64,000 nucleotides of DNA from Actinomadura macrotermitis (GCF_009604375.1 NZ_WEGH01000003.1:1178001-1242000); one strand, 5' to 3'; numbered from the stretch's first letter, positions 1-8,390 are shown. Numbers and translations: made by a program. Notes: generated by a model not told the origin, from the letters alone.

Positions 1-1
1 C

Positions 2-673
2 CGTACCGGCGCCGACGTGCTGCGCCTGCTGGCCCACCTGCGCGGCGGCCCCCACCCCTGGCCCACCGGCCCGGGCCACCAGCCCATCGCCGTCGCCACC
101 CCGTCCGGCGGCCGCCACCTGTGGTACCGCGCACCCCAGGTCGCTGGCGGCGGCCGGCTCCGCCAGGCGCTGAGCGAGCTGGGCTGGCAGATCGACATCA
201 AGGCCGGCTGGAACTACGGCATCGCCCCTGGCGCGGCCGCTCCTGCAGGCGCCTATCGCGTTCTCACCGGCACGCCCGCCGCCCCCGGCCACATGCCCGA
301 CTGGCTCGCCCGCGAAGTCCTGCGCGTCGCCACCGACCGCCCCACGACCTCGCCGGCCCGGCTACCGGCCGCGCCGGCGACCGGCCAGGAGCACCGGGCC
401 GCCGCCTACATCGCCGCCGTGATCGAAAGCGGCGCCGCCGAGCTGGCATCCCTCACCGACGGCCGCCAGCGCGCCCTGTCCGCCCTGGCCTACAAGGCCG
501 GCGGCCTTCTGAGCTGGTCCGGTCTGAGCCGCGGCGACATCGAAGACCGCCTCATCCACGCCGGACTGGCCAGTGGCCTGCCCGACCGCCTCGCCCGCCG
601 CATCGTCGACCGTGCCCTGGCCAACGGCCTCGCCAGTCCCCTGCCCGCACCCGGCGACCGCAAGGCCGGCTGA
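2..673 (+). CDS. Prim-pol type replication protein, 5'-truncated
   Basis: The frame is open from base 2 of the window, so the gene begins outside it; 223 residues remain. The segments GRHLWYR and DIKAGWNYGIAPGA resemble the C-terminal half of the bifunctional DNA primase/polymerase (prim-pol) domain found in Rep proteins of actinomycete integrative elements and plasmids. Its expected role is primer and DNA synthesis at the element's replication origin; the catalytic acidic residues would lie upstream and are not visible. A short alpha-helical tail (about residues 130-215) follows. It lies just upstream of an excisionase-like gene and an integrase on the same strand, the usual order in pSAM2-like elements. 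Family call is fairly sure; the exact Rep subtype is not. Confidence 0.7.
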   Translation, partial: RTGADVLRLLAHLRGGPHPWPTGPGHQPIAVATPSGGRHLWYRAPQVAGGGRLRQALSELGWQIDIKAGWNYGIAPGAAAPAGAYRVLTGTPAAPGHMPDWLAREVLRVATDRPTTSPARLPAAPATGQEHRAAAYIAAVIESGAAELASLTDGRQRALSALAYKAGGLLSWSGLSRGDIEDRLIHAGLASGLPDRLARRIVDRALANGLASPLPAPGDRKAG

Positions 674-762
674 CCACCACCCATTCCAGGACGGCCCCGG
701 CGGCGAACCGCCAAGCACCCCGCCGGGGCCGCCACCTCCCACCTAGAGAGGTTCTGTTCATC

Positions 763-981
763 ATGGCCACGCCCATCACGTCCACGCAGGCCGACGACAA
801 GTTTTCGCTGAGCGACGACCGCCTGTGGAGCCCCGAGGACGTCTCCGCCTACCTCGGCGTCCCGGTCAACACCCTCTACATCTGGCGGCACCGCGGCACC
901 GGACCGCGCGCCCGCCGGGTCGGCAAGCACCTGCGTTATGACCCCGCCGACGTCCGTGCCTGGTTCAAGGAGCAGGACTGA
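763..981 (+). CDS. Excisionase-like winged-HTH protein (MerR/AlpA-type)
   Basis: A 72-residue protein with the compact helix-wing arrangement of excisionases: WSPEDVSAYLGVPVNTLYIWRHRG is the helix-turn-helix (residues 22-45) and GKHLRYDPADVRAWFKEQD the wing and final helix. Such proteins bind attachment-site DNA and bias the integrase toward excision. The ATG at 763 has a purine-rich AGAGAGG about 12 nt upstream. A longer reading of this frame from 121 is out of phase with the prim-pol gene and is not credible. The stop is followed after one base by the integrase GTG, so the two are almost certainly co-translated. Confidence 0.8.
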   Translation: MATPITSTQADDKFSLSDDRLWSPEDVSAYLGVPVNTLYIWRHRGTGPRARRVGKHLRYDPADVRAWFKEQD

Positions 982-982
982 C

Positions 983-2284
983 GTGGGCTACACCAAGGAC
1001 CTGTGGACCCGTCCGGAGGAGACCTCGGACGGTAAAACCAAGCGCGTTCGCAACGAGCGGTGGGGCAAGGGCAAGCGCTGGCTCGCCTGCTGGACCTCTC
1101 CTGAGGGCAAGGAGCAGTCGAAGGCGTTCCAGAAGAAGGAGGACGCCAACAGGTACTGGAAGAGCAAGGAGACCGACAAAGAGCGCGGCGACTACATCGA
1201 CTCCAAGGCCGGCGAAAAGCTCTTTGAGGACTACGGGCAGCGGTGGCTAGAGACCCGGGTCGTCGATCCCAGCAGCGCCATTCAGTACGAGTCGAAGTAC
1301 CGCCTGCACGTCGCGCCCACCTTCGGCAAGCGGAAGATCAACCAGATCAAGCCCTCCGAGATCCAGCAGTGGATCAGCGGATTGCGCGAGCGCTACGACA
1401 CCTCGACGGTCCGAGCCGCGTTCCTCGTCCTCCAGGGCGCGCTGGAGCTGGCCGTCGCGGACGGCATCATCAAGACCAGCCCCGTCCAGTCAAAAGCCGT
1501 CCAGGTCCCCTCCGCTCCGCCCAGGGAGGTGGAGGCCTGGGCCGACGAGCGGGTCTTCGCAGTGATCGGCGCGCACCCCGAGCGGTACCGGATCGTCCCG
1601 GTGCTCGGCGCGGCATGCGGCCTGCGCGAGGGCGAGGTGTTCGGCCTGGCCGAAGAGGACATCGACTTCGACGAACAGGTCATCAAGATCCGCCGGCAGG
1701 TCAAGAAAGTCGGCAGGGAGTGCATCTTCGCGCTGCCCAAGAACGACCGGAGCCGGATCGTGCCCCTGCCCGACTGGGTGGCCGACTACCTGCGCGAGTA
1801 CATGGAGGCGTTTCCGCCCCGGCCGTACACGCTGCCGTGGGAGAAGGTCGGCGGGAAGCCACACACCTGCAGGATGCTCCTGCGCTGGCACACCGACGAC
1901 CTCCACGTCCGGGCGCGCAACTTCAGCGAGAGCGTCTGGAAGCCCGCCCTTGTCGACGCCAAGGTGATCCCGCCGGCGGAGCCGGTGAAGGACGAGAAGC
2001 CCGGCAAGGACGGCAAGCGCAAGACCCGGATGCGGTACGCCACCACGCGCAAGGAGGGGACGCACCAGATGCGCCACTTCTACGCCAGCGTCACGCTGGC
2101 CGAGGGCGTGTCCATCAAGGAGCTCGCCGAGTACCTCGGCCACCACGACCCGGGCTTCACCCTGCGGACCTACGCGCACATGCTGCCGTGCTCCCACGAC
2201 CGCGCCCGCAAGGCCATCGACAACCGCATGAGCCGCCTGCCGAAACCGGGCTCACGGAGCAGGGACGGAGCAGACGGCCCCTGA
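983..2284 (+). CDS. int: Tyrosine recombinase / site-specific integrase
   Basis: 433 residues, normal for integrases of actinomycete integrative elements. An AP2-like arm-binding region occupies about residues 20-80, a SAM-like core-binding domain about 85-180, and the catalytic domain about 190-415. Catalytic residues seen are Arg215 (in ACGLREGE), His361 and Arg364 (HQMRH), His387 (GHHDP) and the nucleophile Tyr397 (TYAHM), so the enzyme looks intact. An insertion rich in Lys/Asp lies near residues 330-350. The start is taken as GTG 983, with AAGGAG at 967-972; the longer frame from 938 overlaps the excisionase gene without a ribosome-binding site. The 3' end faces the chromosome, so an attachment site is expected close downstream. 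Confidence 0.92.
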   Translation: MGYTKDLWTRPEETSDGKTKRVRNERWGKGKRWLACWTSPEGKEQSKAFQKKEDANRYWKSKETDKERGDYIDSKAGEKLFEDYGQRWLETRVVDPSSAIQYESKYRLHVAPTFGKRKINQIKPSEIQQWISGLRERYDTSTVRAAFLVLQGALELAVADGIIKTSPVQSKAVQVPSAPPREVEAWADERVFAVIGAHPERYRIVPVLGAACGLREGEVFGLAEEDIDFDEQVIKIRRQVKKVGRECIFALPKNDRSRIVPLPDWVADYLREYMEAFPPRPYTLPWEKVGGKPHTCRMLLRWHTDDLHVRARNFSESVWKPALVDAKVIPPAEPVKDEKPGKDGKRKTRMRYATTRKEGTHQMRHFYASVTLAEGVSIKELAEYLGHHDPGFTLRTYAHMLPCSHDRARKAIDNRMSRLPKPGSRSRDGADGP

Positions 2285-2301
2285 CCCCCTCCACAACTCC
2301 G

Positions 2302-2340
2302 AACGCCCCCTTTCCCGGTCACCGGGGAAGGGGGCGTTTT
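2302..2340 (+). terminator. Rho-independent terminator of the integrase gene
   Basis: A GC-rich stem (AACGCCCCC...GGGGGCGTT, with one internal mismatch) closes on a short TCA loop and is followed by TTTT. It lies between the convergent integrase and acyl-CoA dehydrogenase genes and could serve both. Confidence 0.75.
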
Positions 2341-2354
2341 CGCATTTCAGGGGC

Positions 2355-3524
2355 CTACTTGAGGAGCTGGCGGGCCATGACCATGCGCTGGATCTGGTTG
2401 GTGCCCTCGTAGATCTGGGTGATCTTGGCATCGCGCATCATGCGCTCGACCGGGAACTCGCGGGTGTAGCCGTAGCCGCCGAGCAGCTGGACGGCGTCGG
2501 TGGTGACGTCCATCGCCACGTCCGAGGCGAGGGCCTTGCAGGCCGACGACACGAAGGTCAGGTCCGGCACCTTCTCGCCGTGGAAGGCGCGCTCGGACTT
2601 GATCGCGGCGTGGTAGGTGAGCTGCCGCGCGCCCTCCAGCCGCATCGCCATGTCGGCGATCATGAACTGGACGCCCTGGAAGTCGGCGATGGCCTTGCCG
2701 AACTGCTTGCGCTCCTTGACGTACCCGATCGCGTAGTCCAGCGCGCCCTGGGCGATGCCGAGGGCCTGCGCGGCGATGGTGATGCGGGTGTGGTCCAGGG
2801 TGGCCAGGGCCGTCTTGAAGCCGGTGCCCTCGGCGCCGATGATGCGGTCGGCCGGGATCCGCACGTTCTCCATGATGACGGTGCGGGTCGGCGAGCCCTT
2901 GATGCCGAGCTTCTTCTCCTTCTCGCCGAAGGAGACGCCCTCGTCGGACTTCTCCACCACGAACGCCGAGATGCCGCGCGCGCCCGCCGCCGGGTCGGTC
3001 ACCGCCATCACGGTGTAGTACTCCGACACGCCCGCGTTGGTGATCCACATCTTGGTGCCGTTCAGCACCCAGTGGTCGCCGTCCCGGACGGCGCGGGTCT
3101 TCATGCCCGCCGCGTCCGAGCCCGCCTCGGCCTCCGACAGGGCGTAGGAGAACATGGCGTCGCCCGAGGCCACCCGGGTCAGATACTTTTTCTTCAGCTC
3201 CTCGGAGCCGGAGAGCAGGACCGGGACGGTGCCGAGCTTGTTGACCGCCGGGATCAGCGAGGACGAGCCGCAGGCGCGCGCGACCTCCTCGATCACGATC
3301 ACGGTGGCCAGCGCGTCGGCGCCGGCACCGCCGTAGGACTCGGGGACGTGCACCGCGTGCAGGTCGTTGGCGCGCAGCGCGTCCAGCGCCTCCTGCGGGA
3401 ATCGGGACTCCTCGTCCACCGCGGCGGCGAACGGGGCGATCTTGGCATCGGCGAGCTCACGCACCGTCTGCCTCAGGAGCTCGTGCTCCTCCGAGGGGGC
3501 GTACGTGGGAAAGTCGGCACTCAT
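2355..3524 (-). CDS. Acyl-CoA dehydrogenase
   Basis: A 389-residue FAD flavoprotein that oxidises acyl-CoA to trans-2-enoyl-CoA and passes electrons to ETF. The usual three parts are present: N-terminal helical domain (about 10-120), beta-domain with WITNAGVSEYY (about 120-220) and C-terminal helical domain ending QIYEGTNQIQRMVMARQLL. Glu373 in YEGT is the expected catalytic base. The length is typical of short/medium-chain enzymes; substrate cannot be told. The ATG at 3524 has no ribosome-binding site but has TAGCAT 7 nt upstream on this strand, which suggests a leaderless mRNA. It is divergent from the UDP-glucose dehydrogenase gene. Confidence 0.93.
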   Translation of the reverse strand: MSADFPTYAPSEEHELLRQTVRELADAKIAPFAAAVDEESRFPQEALDALRANDLHAVHVPESYGGAGADALATVIVIEEVARACGSSSLIPAVNKLGTVPVLLSGSEELKKKYLTRVASGDAMFSYALSEAEAGSDAAGMKTRAVRDGDHWVLNGTKMWITNAGVSEYYTVMAVTDPAAGARGISAFVVEKSDEGVSFGEKEKKLGIKGSPTRTVIMENVRIPADRIIGAEGTGFKTALATLDHTRITIAAQALGIAQGALDYAIGYVKERKQFGKAIADFQGVQFMIADMAMRLEGARQLTYHAAIKSERAFHGEKVPDLTFVSSACKALASDVAMDVTTDAVQLLGGYGYTREFPVERMMRDAKITQIYEGTNQIQRMVMARQLLK

Positions 3525-3624
3525 ATCGCGAATGCTACCTGCCGGTACACTTCGCCCGGCCGTGCAGGTACCCGTCCCGGACGGGCAGGTCTACTGGAGA
3601 CCGCCGAGAAGAGAGGAAGACGCC

Positions 3625-4959
3625 TTGAGCCACCGTCTGACGGTGATCGGGACCGGCTATCTGGGCGCCACGCACGCCGCCTGCATGGCGGACCTGGGTT
3701 TCGACGTGCTCGGGCTGGACGTGGACGAGGCCAAGGTGGCCCGGCTCGCGGCCGGCGACCTGCCCGTCTACGAGCCCGGCCTGGAGCCGGTGCTGCGCCG
3801 CGGCCTGGAGAGCGGCCGGCTGCGCTTCACCACGTCCTACGAGGAGATCGCCGAGTTCGGCGACGTGCACTTCGTCTGCGTCGGCACCCCGCAGAAGGCC
3901 GGCGAGTACGCCGCCGACCTCACCTACGTGGACGAGGCGATCAGCTCGCTGGCCCCGCTGCTGCGGCGGCCCGCGCTGGTCGTCGGCAAGTCCACGGTGC
4001 CGGTCGGCACCGCCGCCCGCCTGGCCACCCGCCTCACCCGGCTCGCCCCGGCCGGCGGCGACGCGGTGCTGGTGTGGAACCCCGAGTTCCTGCGCGAGGG
4101 CTTCGCCGTCCAGGACACGCTGCAGCCGGACCGCATCGTCGTGGGCCTGCCCGCCGAGCCGGGCGCCGCCGAGCACGCCGAGAAGGTGCTGCGCGAGGTC
4201 TACGCCTCGATGCTGGCCGCCGGCACCCCGTTCATCACCGCCGACTACCCGACCTCGGAGCTGGTCAAGGTGTCGGCGAACGCCTTCCTGGCCACCAAGA
4301 TCTCCTTCATCAACGCGATGGCCGAGGTCTGCGAGGCCGCGCACGCCGACGTCACCAAGCTGTCGGAGGCGCTGTCCTACGACGACCGGATCGGCGGCAA
4401 GTTCCTCGGCCCGGGCCTCGGCTTCGGCGGCGGCTGCCTGCCCAAGGACATCCGCGCGTTCATGGCCCGCGCCGGCGAGCTCGGCGTCGACCAGGCGCTG
4501 ACGTTCCTGCGCGAGGTCGACGAGATCAACATCCGCCGCCGCATCCGCATGGTCGACCTGGCCCGCCAGCAGCTCGGCGGCTCGTTCATCGGCCGCACGG
4601 TCGGCGTCCTCGGCGCGGCCTTCAAACCCAACTCCGACGACGTGCGCGACTCCCCCGCCCTGGACGTCGCGGCCACCATCCGCGCCCAGGGCGGCAAGGT
4701 CACCGTCTACGACCCGCAGGCCATGGCCAACGCGCGCCGCGCGCAGCCGTCGCTGGACTTCGGCGACTCGGCCCTGGACGCCGCCCGCGACGCCCACGCC
4801 GTGCTGCTGCTGACCGAGTGGGCCGAGTTCCGCGAGATGGACCCGTCCGCGCTCGCCGAGGTCGTCGCCGAACGCAACATCGTCGACGGCCGCAACGCCC
4901 TGGACCCCGAGACGTGGCGCGCGGCCGGCTGGAACTACCGCGCCCTCGGCCGCCCGTAG
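3625..4959 (+). CDS. UDP-glucose 6-dehydrogenase
   Basis: 444 residues of the UDP-glucose/GDP-mannose dehydrogenase family, which oxidises UDP-glucose twice with NAD+ to give UDP-glucuronate for cell-surface polysaccharide. An N-terminal Rossmann domain (VIGTGYLGATHA, residues 6-17), the middle domain with NPEFLREGFA, the catalytic cysteine Cys271 in GFGGGCLPKD, and a C-terminal UDP-binding Rossmann domain (FKPNSDDVRDSP) are all visible. The start is a TTG at 3625, chosen because GAGAGGA lies 8 nt upstream and it begins exactly at the conserved N-terminus; the only longer frame runs into the divergent gene. GDP-mannose as substrate is less likely but not excluded. Confidence 0.92.
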   Translation: MSHRLTVIGTGYLGATHAACMADLGFDVLGLDVDEAKVARLAAGDLPVYEPGLEPVLRRGLESGRLRFTTSYEEIAEFGDVHFVCVGTPQKAGEYAADLTYVDEAISSLAPLLRRPALVVGKSTVPVGTAARLATRLTRLAPAGGDAVLVWNPEFLREGFAVQDTLQPDRIVVGLPAEPGAAEHAEKVLREVYASMLAAGTPFITADYPTSELVKVSANAFLATKISFINAMAEVCEAAHADVTKLSEALSYDDRIGGKFLGPGLGFGGGCLPKDIRAFMARAGELGVDQALTFLREVDEINIRRRIRMVDLARQQLGGSFIGRTVGVLGAAFKPNSDDVRDSPALDVAATIRAQGGKVTVYDPQAMANARRAQPSLDFGDSALDAARDAHAVLLLTEWAEFREMDPSALAEVVAERNIVDGRNALDPETWRAAGWNYRALGRP

Positions 4960-4963
4960 CCTC

Positions 4964-4997
4964 CCTCGCCGATCTCGGCCGGCCGAGATCGGCGAGG
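4964..4997. terminator. Perfect 34-bp palindrome after UDP-glucose dehydrogenase gene
   Basis: Two perfect 17-nt arms (CCTCGCCGATCTCGGCC and its complement) meet without a loop just past the stop at 4959. No run of T follows, so it is either a GC-only terminator or a protein-binding palindrome; it lies 37 bp ahead of the next gene. Confidence 0.55.
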
Positions 4998-5033
4998 CTT
5001 GTCGGCCGTTCCGGGCGCCGCTACCGTGCCGCA

Positions 5034-5687
5034 GTGGACCTTTTCTCGCGCTCCTGGTCGGCGTTGCTCACGGCGGTCGCCGCGACCCCGGACGAGGACT
5101 TCGCGCGGCCGTCGGGCTGCGCCGGCTGGCTCGTCCGGGACCTGGTGTGCCATCTGGTCATCGACGCCCAGGACGTCCTGATCACCCTGGTCACGCCCGC
5201 CGACGCCGAGCCGACCGTGGACGCGACCACCTACTGGCAGCTGGTCGAGCCGCCGACCGGCGAGGACCCGCTGGACGCGCTGATCCCCCGGCTGGCCGCC
5301 GCGTACGGCGAGCCGCGGCTGCTCAGGTTCCACCTGGACGACGTCGGGTCGGCCGCGGGCCGCGCCGCCGTCCTCGCCGACCCCGCCGCCCCCGTCGGCA
5401 CCCGCGACGAGGTGCTGACCGCCGGCGACTACCTGACGGCGTACGTGCTCGAGTGGACCCTGCACCATCTCGACCTGATCGCGCACCTGCCGTCGGCCGC
5501 CGGGCCGCCCGCCGAGACCCTCGCGGCGTCCCGCGCGGCCCTGGAGCGGATCGCCGGGACCGCGTTCCCCGCCGCGCTCTCCGACCGGGACGCGCTGCTG
5601 GTCGGCACCGGGCGCCGCGCCCCGACCGGCGCGGAGAGGGCCGCCCTGGGGGACCTCGCCGGAAAGCTCCCCTTCATCCTGGGCTGA
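5034..5687 (+). CDS. Maleylpyruvate isomerase N-terminal (MDMPI/DinB-like) family protein
   Basis: 217 residues with the four-helix DinB-like fold of mycothiol-dependent maleylpyruvate isomerases. Metal ligands are expected in CHLVIDAQD (about 42-50) and EWTLHHLDLIAH (about 140-151). The N-terminus (FSRSWSALLTAVAATPDEDFARPSGCAGWLVRDL) has the typical pattern of a start helix, then the GC-W-V-DL turn. Members act with mycothiol, the actinobacterial thiol, but most are of unknown substrate. GTG 5034 lies 6 nt after TACCGT, which suggests leaderless translation. The 3' end overlaps the convergent gene by 14 bp. Confidence 0.75.
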   Translation: MDLFSRSWSALLTAVAATPDEDFARPSGCAGWLVRDLVCHLVIDAQDVLITLVTPADAEPTVDATTYWQLVEPPTGEDPLDALIPRLAAAYGEPRLLRFHLDDVGSAAGRAAVLADPAAPVGTRDEVLTAGDYLTAYVLEWTLHHLDLIAHLPSAAGPPAETLAASRAALERIAGTAFPAALSDRDALLVGTGRRAPTGAERAALGDLAGKLPFILG

Positions 5688-6222
5688 CCAGCCGTGGGTT
5701 CCTCCCCCCGCCGGCCTCGATCAGCCAGTACAGGGAGCCCGACCCGAACGGCCAGCCGGTGGTGGCGACATCCACCCACCCCCCGCCGGACGCGTCGACC
5801 CCCGCGTCCCACCACCACCAGCTGCGGTCGTCGCCCTGGCCTTCCTCCGTCGGATCGAAGTAGAACAGCCAGTCCGAGAGCCGCCACGGCCCTGCACAGG
5901 CCGCCGCCTTCTCCTCCGCCGACAGCCCCTGCCACCAGGCCGTCCACTCCGCGACGGCCTGCGGCCCCGCGTCCTGCTCCGGCTCCTCGGGCTCGCAGCG
6001 CTCCACGAACTCCGCGGGCAGCACCTCGGGCCACACGTCGTCGTCCGGCCACGCCCCGACCCGTTCGATCACGGCCGCGAGGGCCTCCCGCGCCACCGCC
6101 AGGACCGCCGAGGCGTCCTCGGCGTCGAAGACGACGCGGAGCAGGAACAACTGCGGACTCTGCGCACGCTCACGAGCGGACGGCCCTGACCGGATCCGTC
6201 TCAGCTCCCCCTCGATCTCCAC
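5674..6222 (-). CDS. Hypothetical protein, Trp-rich
   Basis: 182 residues, not recognised. The C-terminal half is unusually rich in tryptophan and acidic residues (SDWLFYFDPTEEGQG, RSWWWWDAG, DVATTGWPFGSGSLYWLIEAGG), a pattern common in small cytoplasmic proteins of actinomycete immunity or unknown clusters. No signal peptide or membrane segment is seen. The start is taken as GTG 6222, since upstream the frame becomes a shadow of the membrane-protein gene. It is convergent with the preceding gene and overlaps it by 14 bp. Codon use looks normal for the window. Confidence 0.6.
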   Translation of the reverse strand: MEIEGELRRIRSGPSARERAQSPQLFLLRVVFDAEDASAVLAVAREALAAVIERVGAWPDDDVWPEVLPAEFVERCEPEEPEQDAGPQAVAEWTAWWQGLSAEEKAAACAGPWRLSDWLFYFDPTEEGQGDDRSWWWWDAGVDASGGGWVDVATTGWPFGSGSLYWLIEAGGGRNPRLVSPG

Positions 6223-6257
6223 GCGCCCTAGTCTGTCCGGTCGCAGGGCGGCGGCCT

Positions 6258-6929
6258 TCAGAGGCTGTTGAAGGCGGAGACGAGGCTGGCCACGGTGATG
6301 GTGTTGAAGACGAACGCGATGACCGAGTTCACCGCCACCGTCCGGCGCATCTCCCGTGACGTCACCGTGACGTCGGTCGTGCCGAACGTCGTCATCACCG
6401 AAAGGGCGAAGTACATGTAGTCGGCCCAGGCCGGCGTCGCGTCGTCGGGGAAGGACAGCGCCCGCTCGTCCTCCACGAGGTTGTCGGCCTGGAAGGCGAC
6501 CGCGAAGCAGACGGCCACGCAGATCCAGCAGCCGGCCACCAGGACGAGCGCCACCGCCGTCCGGGGGAAGGGAGGGATCGCGGAGCCGATGTGCCCGGGG
6601 AGCCACACCATCGCCACCACGAGCGCGGCGGCCGCGATGAAGATCGAGACCCCCGGGCCGGGGGCCGTCCCGTAGACGTAGCGCTGCAGCACCGTGCCCC
6701 GGGCCTCCCGCCGGGCCCAGGTGCGCACCCGCTCGGGCGAGGCCGTCGTGAAGGCGACCGACGTCATCACCAGGTAGGGCAGGAGGTAGGCGAGCAGCAC
6801 CAGCACGCACGCGTCCGCCCCCGTGATCTGCGTCCGGTCGTCGTCGAGGAAGAACAGGACCACCGCGGTGGCCACGGCGATCAGCGCGCTCACCGTCGAC
6901 CGGCGGGGCTCGGAGAGCCAGTGGTTCAC
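6258..6929 (-). CDS. DUF1345 family membrane protein
   Basis: 223 residues with six likely membrane segments (about 13-31, 41-60, 92-112, 122-147, 167-184, 193-215). The C-terminal part ADYMYFALSVMTTFGTTDV followed by TSREMRR and an amphipathic last helix is the conserved DUF1345 block. MTTFGTTD resembles the pore-loop pattern of potassium channels. The function of the family is unknown. Its ATG overlaps the stop of the upstream lipid-kinase gene by 4 bp, so the two form an operon. Confidence 0.75.
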   Translation of the reverse strand: MNHWLSEPRRSTVSALIAVATAVVLFFLDDDRTQITGADACVLVLLAYLLPYLVMTSVAFTTASPERVRTWARREARGTVLQRYVYGTAPGPGVSIFIAAAALVVAMVWLPGHIGSAIPPFPRTAVALVLVAGCWICVAVCFAVAFQADNLVEDERALSFPDDATPAWADYMYFALSVMTTFGTTDVTVTSREMRRTVAVNSVIAFVFNTITVASLVSAFNSL

Positions 6930-8260
6930 GGTCGGGCGGTCCGATCAGGCGCGGGGCGTCCGAACGCCAGCCGGACGAGCCGCCGCCAGTCCACCGGCGG
7001 GGCGGGGACGGCGGCGCCGGGGCGGTCGCGCGGCAGCAGGACCCGCAGCGCCCCGGGCCGCAGCGTGCACACGACCGGGGTGGGCATCCGCAGCGCCTCG
7101 CCGTCCACCGCCACGGAGATCTCGCCCGCGCCGGAGGTCACCTCGACCCGCCGGGCGGTCGCGACGGTCAGCCCCGCGGACCGCGCGCCCCGCACGGCCA
7201 GGGCGGCGGCCTGCGCCGCGCCCTCCACCCGGATGCCGAGCACGCCCAGCTCGCCGCCGTCGAGCCGGGGCCGGCGGCCGACGTCGGGGGAGACGTAGGG
7301 GTTGTTGCTGACCAGCAGCGCCTGCTGGGAGGAGAGCGCGGCGCCGTCGACGCGGGCGTCCAGGCGCCGGCCGCTCTCCCTGGCCAGCAGGTCCGGCATG
7401 AGGGCGAGCGCCGTGCCCGCCTTGTCGTCGCGGTACTCGGGGCGCTGCACGACGTCGGCGTACACGCCGAACGAGACCGTGTTGACGAAGGCGCGGCCCG
7501 CCACGTCACCGAGGTCGACGCGCAGCTGCTCGCCGTCGGTCAGCGCGTCCAGGCAGCGGGCGGGGTCGGCGCGGTCCAGGCCGAGGTCCATGGCGAAGTG
7601 GTTGCGAGTGCCGGCCGCGACGACCAGGAAGGGCAGGTCGTGCTCGGCGGCGACGGCCGCGACGAGGGCCTGGGTGCCGTCGCCGCCCGCCACCCCGAGC
7701 AGGTCCGCCCCCGCGGCGACGGCCCGGCGGGCCAGCCCGGCGACGTCGGCCGGGGCGGACGGGTCGAGCATGATCACCTGCGCGCCGAGCTCCCGCGCCC
7801 GCTCGGCCAGCCCGAAGCGGCCCACCTTCCCGCCCCCCGACCTCGGGTTCATGATCAGCACGGGCCGCCGGGACGGGGGCGCGGCCGTGGCCCGTCCCGG
7901 CCGCCGCGGATCCGACCGGCGCAGCGCCGCCCGGGCGCAGGCGAGCGTCGCGGCCCAGCACACGCCGAGGAACAGCGCCATGAGCCACAGGCCGTCGACG
8001 ACGAACAGCACCAGGACGGCGACCGGCGCCCCGACCGCGACGATCGCCCCCAGCAGCCGCGTCACGCCCCGGTGGGCCAGGAACCACCACACGCCCGCGG
8101 CGCAGACGGCCAGCCCGAGGAACCCGGCCCCGAGGATCACCAGGCCGGCCCTTCCCAGCGCGAGCACCAGCACGACCACGATGCCGACCGCCGCCAGCAC
8201 GGCCAGGCGTGCCAGCAGCCGCGCGGTCCGGTCCCCTTCCGGCGTTCCGTCCTGCCCCAT
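6926..8260 (-). CDS. Diacylglycerol/lipid kinase family protein (YegS/BmrU-like)
   Basis: 444 residues. Three or four hydrophobic helices occupy the first ~115 residues; then comes the DAGK catalytic domain starting PVLIMNPRSGGGKVGRF, with the nucleotide-binding GVAGGDGTQ motif and AGTRNHFAMDLGL typical of the fold. The C-terminal beta-sandwich carries SFGVYADVV. The family phosphorylates lipid hydroxyls (diacylglycerol, sphingoid-like or undecaprenyl-type lipids) at the membrane; the substrate is not predictable. The start is the ATG at 8260, preceded by a G-rich GGGGGGAGGGGG; the frame extends 25 codons further but into the neighbouring promoter. Co-transcribed with DUF1345. Confidence 0.85.
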   Translation of the reverse strand: MGQDGTPEGDRTARLLARLAVLAAVGIVVVLVLALGRAGLVILGAGFLGLAVCAAGVWWFLAHRGVTRLLGAIVAVGAPVAVLVLFVVDGLWLMALFLGVCWAATLACARAALRRSDPRRPGRATAAPPSRRPVLIMNPRSGGGKVGRFGLAERARELGAQVIMLDPSAPADVAGLARRAVAAGADLLGVAGGDGTQALVAAVAAEHDLPFLVVAAGTRNHFAMDLGLDRADPARCLDALTDGEQLRVDLGDVAGRAFVNTVSFGVYADVVQRPEYRDDKAGTALALMPDLLARESGRRLDARVDGAALSSQQALLVSNNPYVSPDVGRRPRLDGGELGVLGIRVEGAAQAAALAVRGARSAGLTVATARRVEVTSGAGEISVAVDGEALRMPTPVVCTLRPGALRVLLPRDRPGAAVPAPPVDWRRLVRLAFGRPAPDRTARP

Positions 8261-8333
8261 GCGCGTCCCCCTCCCCCCGTCCGTCCCACCGACCCGCCCT
8301 CTCTCAAACCTGGGCTTCACGACGGGCTTGCCC

Positions 8334-8387
8334 ATATCGAAAGTCGATAGTATCGTTTTTCGTTAATAACGAGATTCGATATGGAGA
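8334..8387 (+). promoter_or_regulatory. Promoter/operator region of the DUF2975-XRE operon
   Basis: An AT-rich island in GC-rich DNA. ATATCGAA (8334-8341) and TTCGATAT (8375-8382) are inverted copies, and between them lies a perfect 13-bp palindrome TCGTTAATAACGA (8360-8372). GGAGA at 8383 is the ribosome-binding site. The arrangement suits autoregulation by the downstream XRE protein, which is inferred. Confidence 0.6.
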
Positions 8388-8390
8388 GCC

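Noticed and set aside
2580..5687. 1035-codon plus-strand open frame
   Set aside because: Its first two thirds are antisense to the acyl-CoA dehydrogenase or out of phase with UDP-glucose dehydrogenase; only the last 217 codons are a gene.
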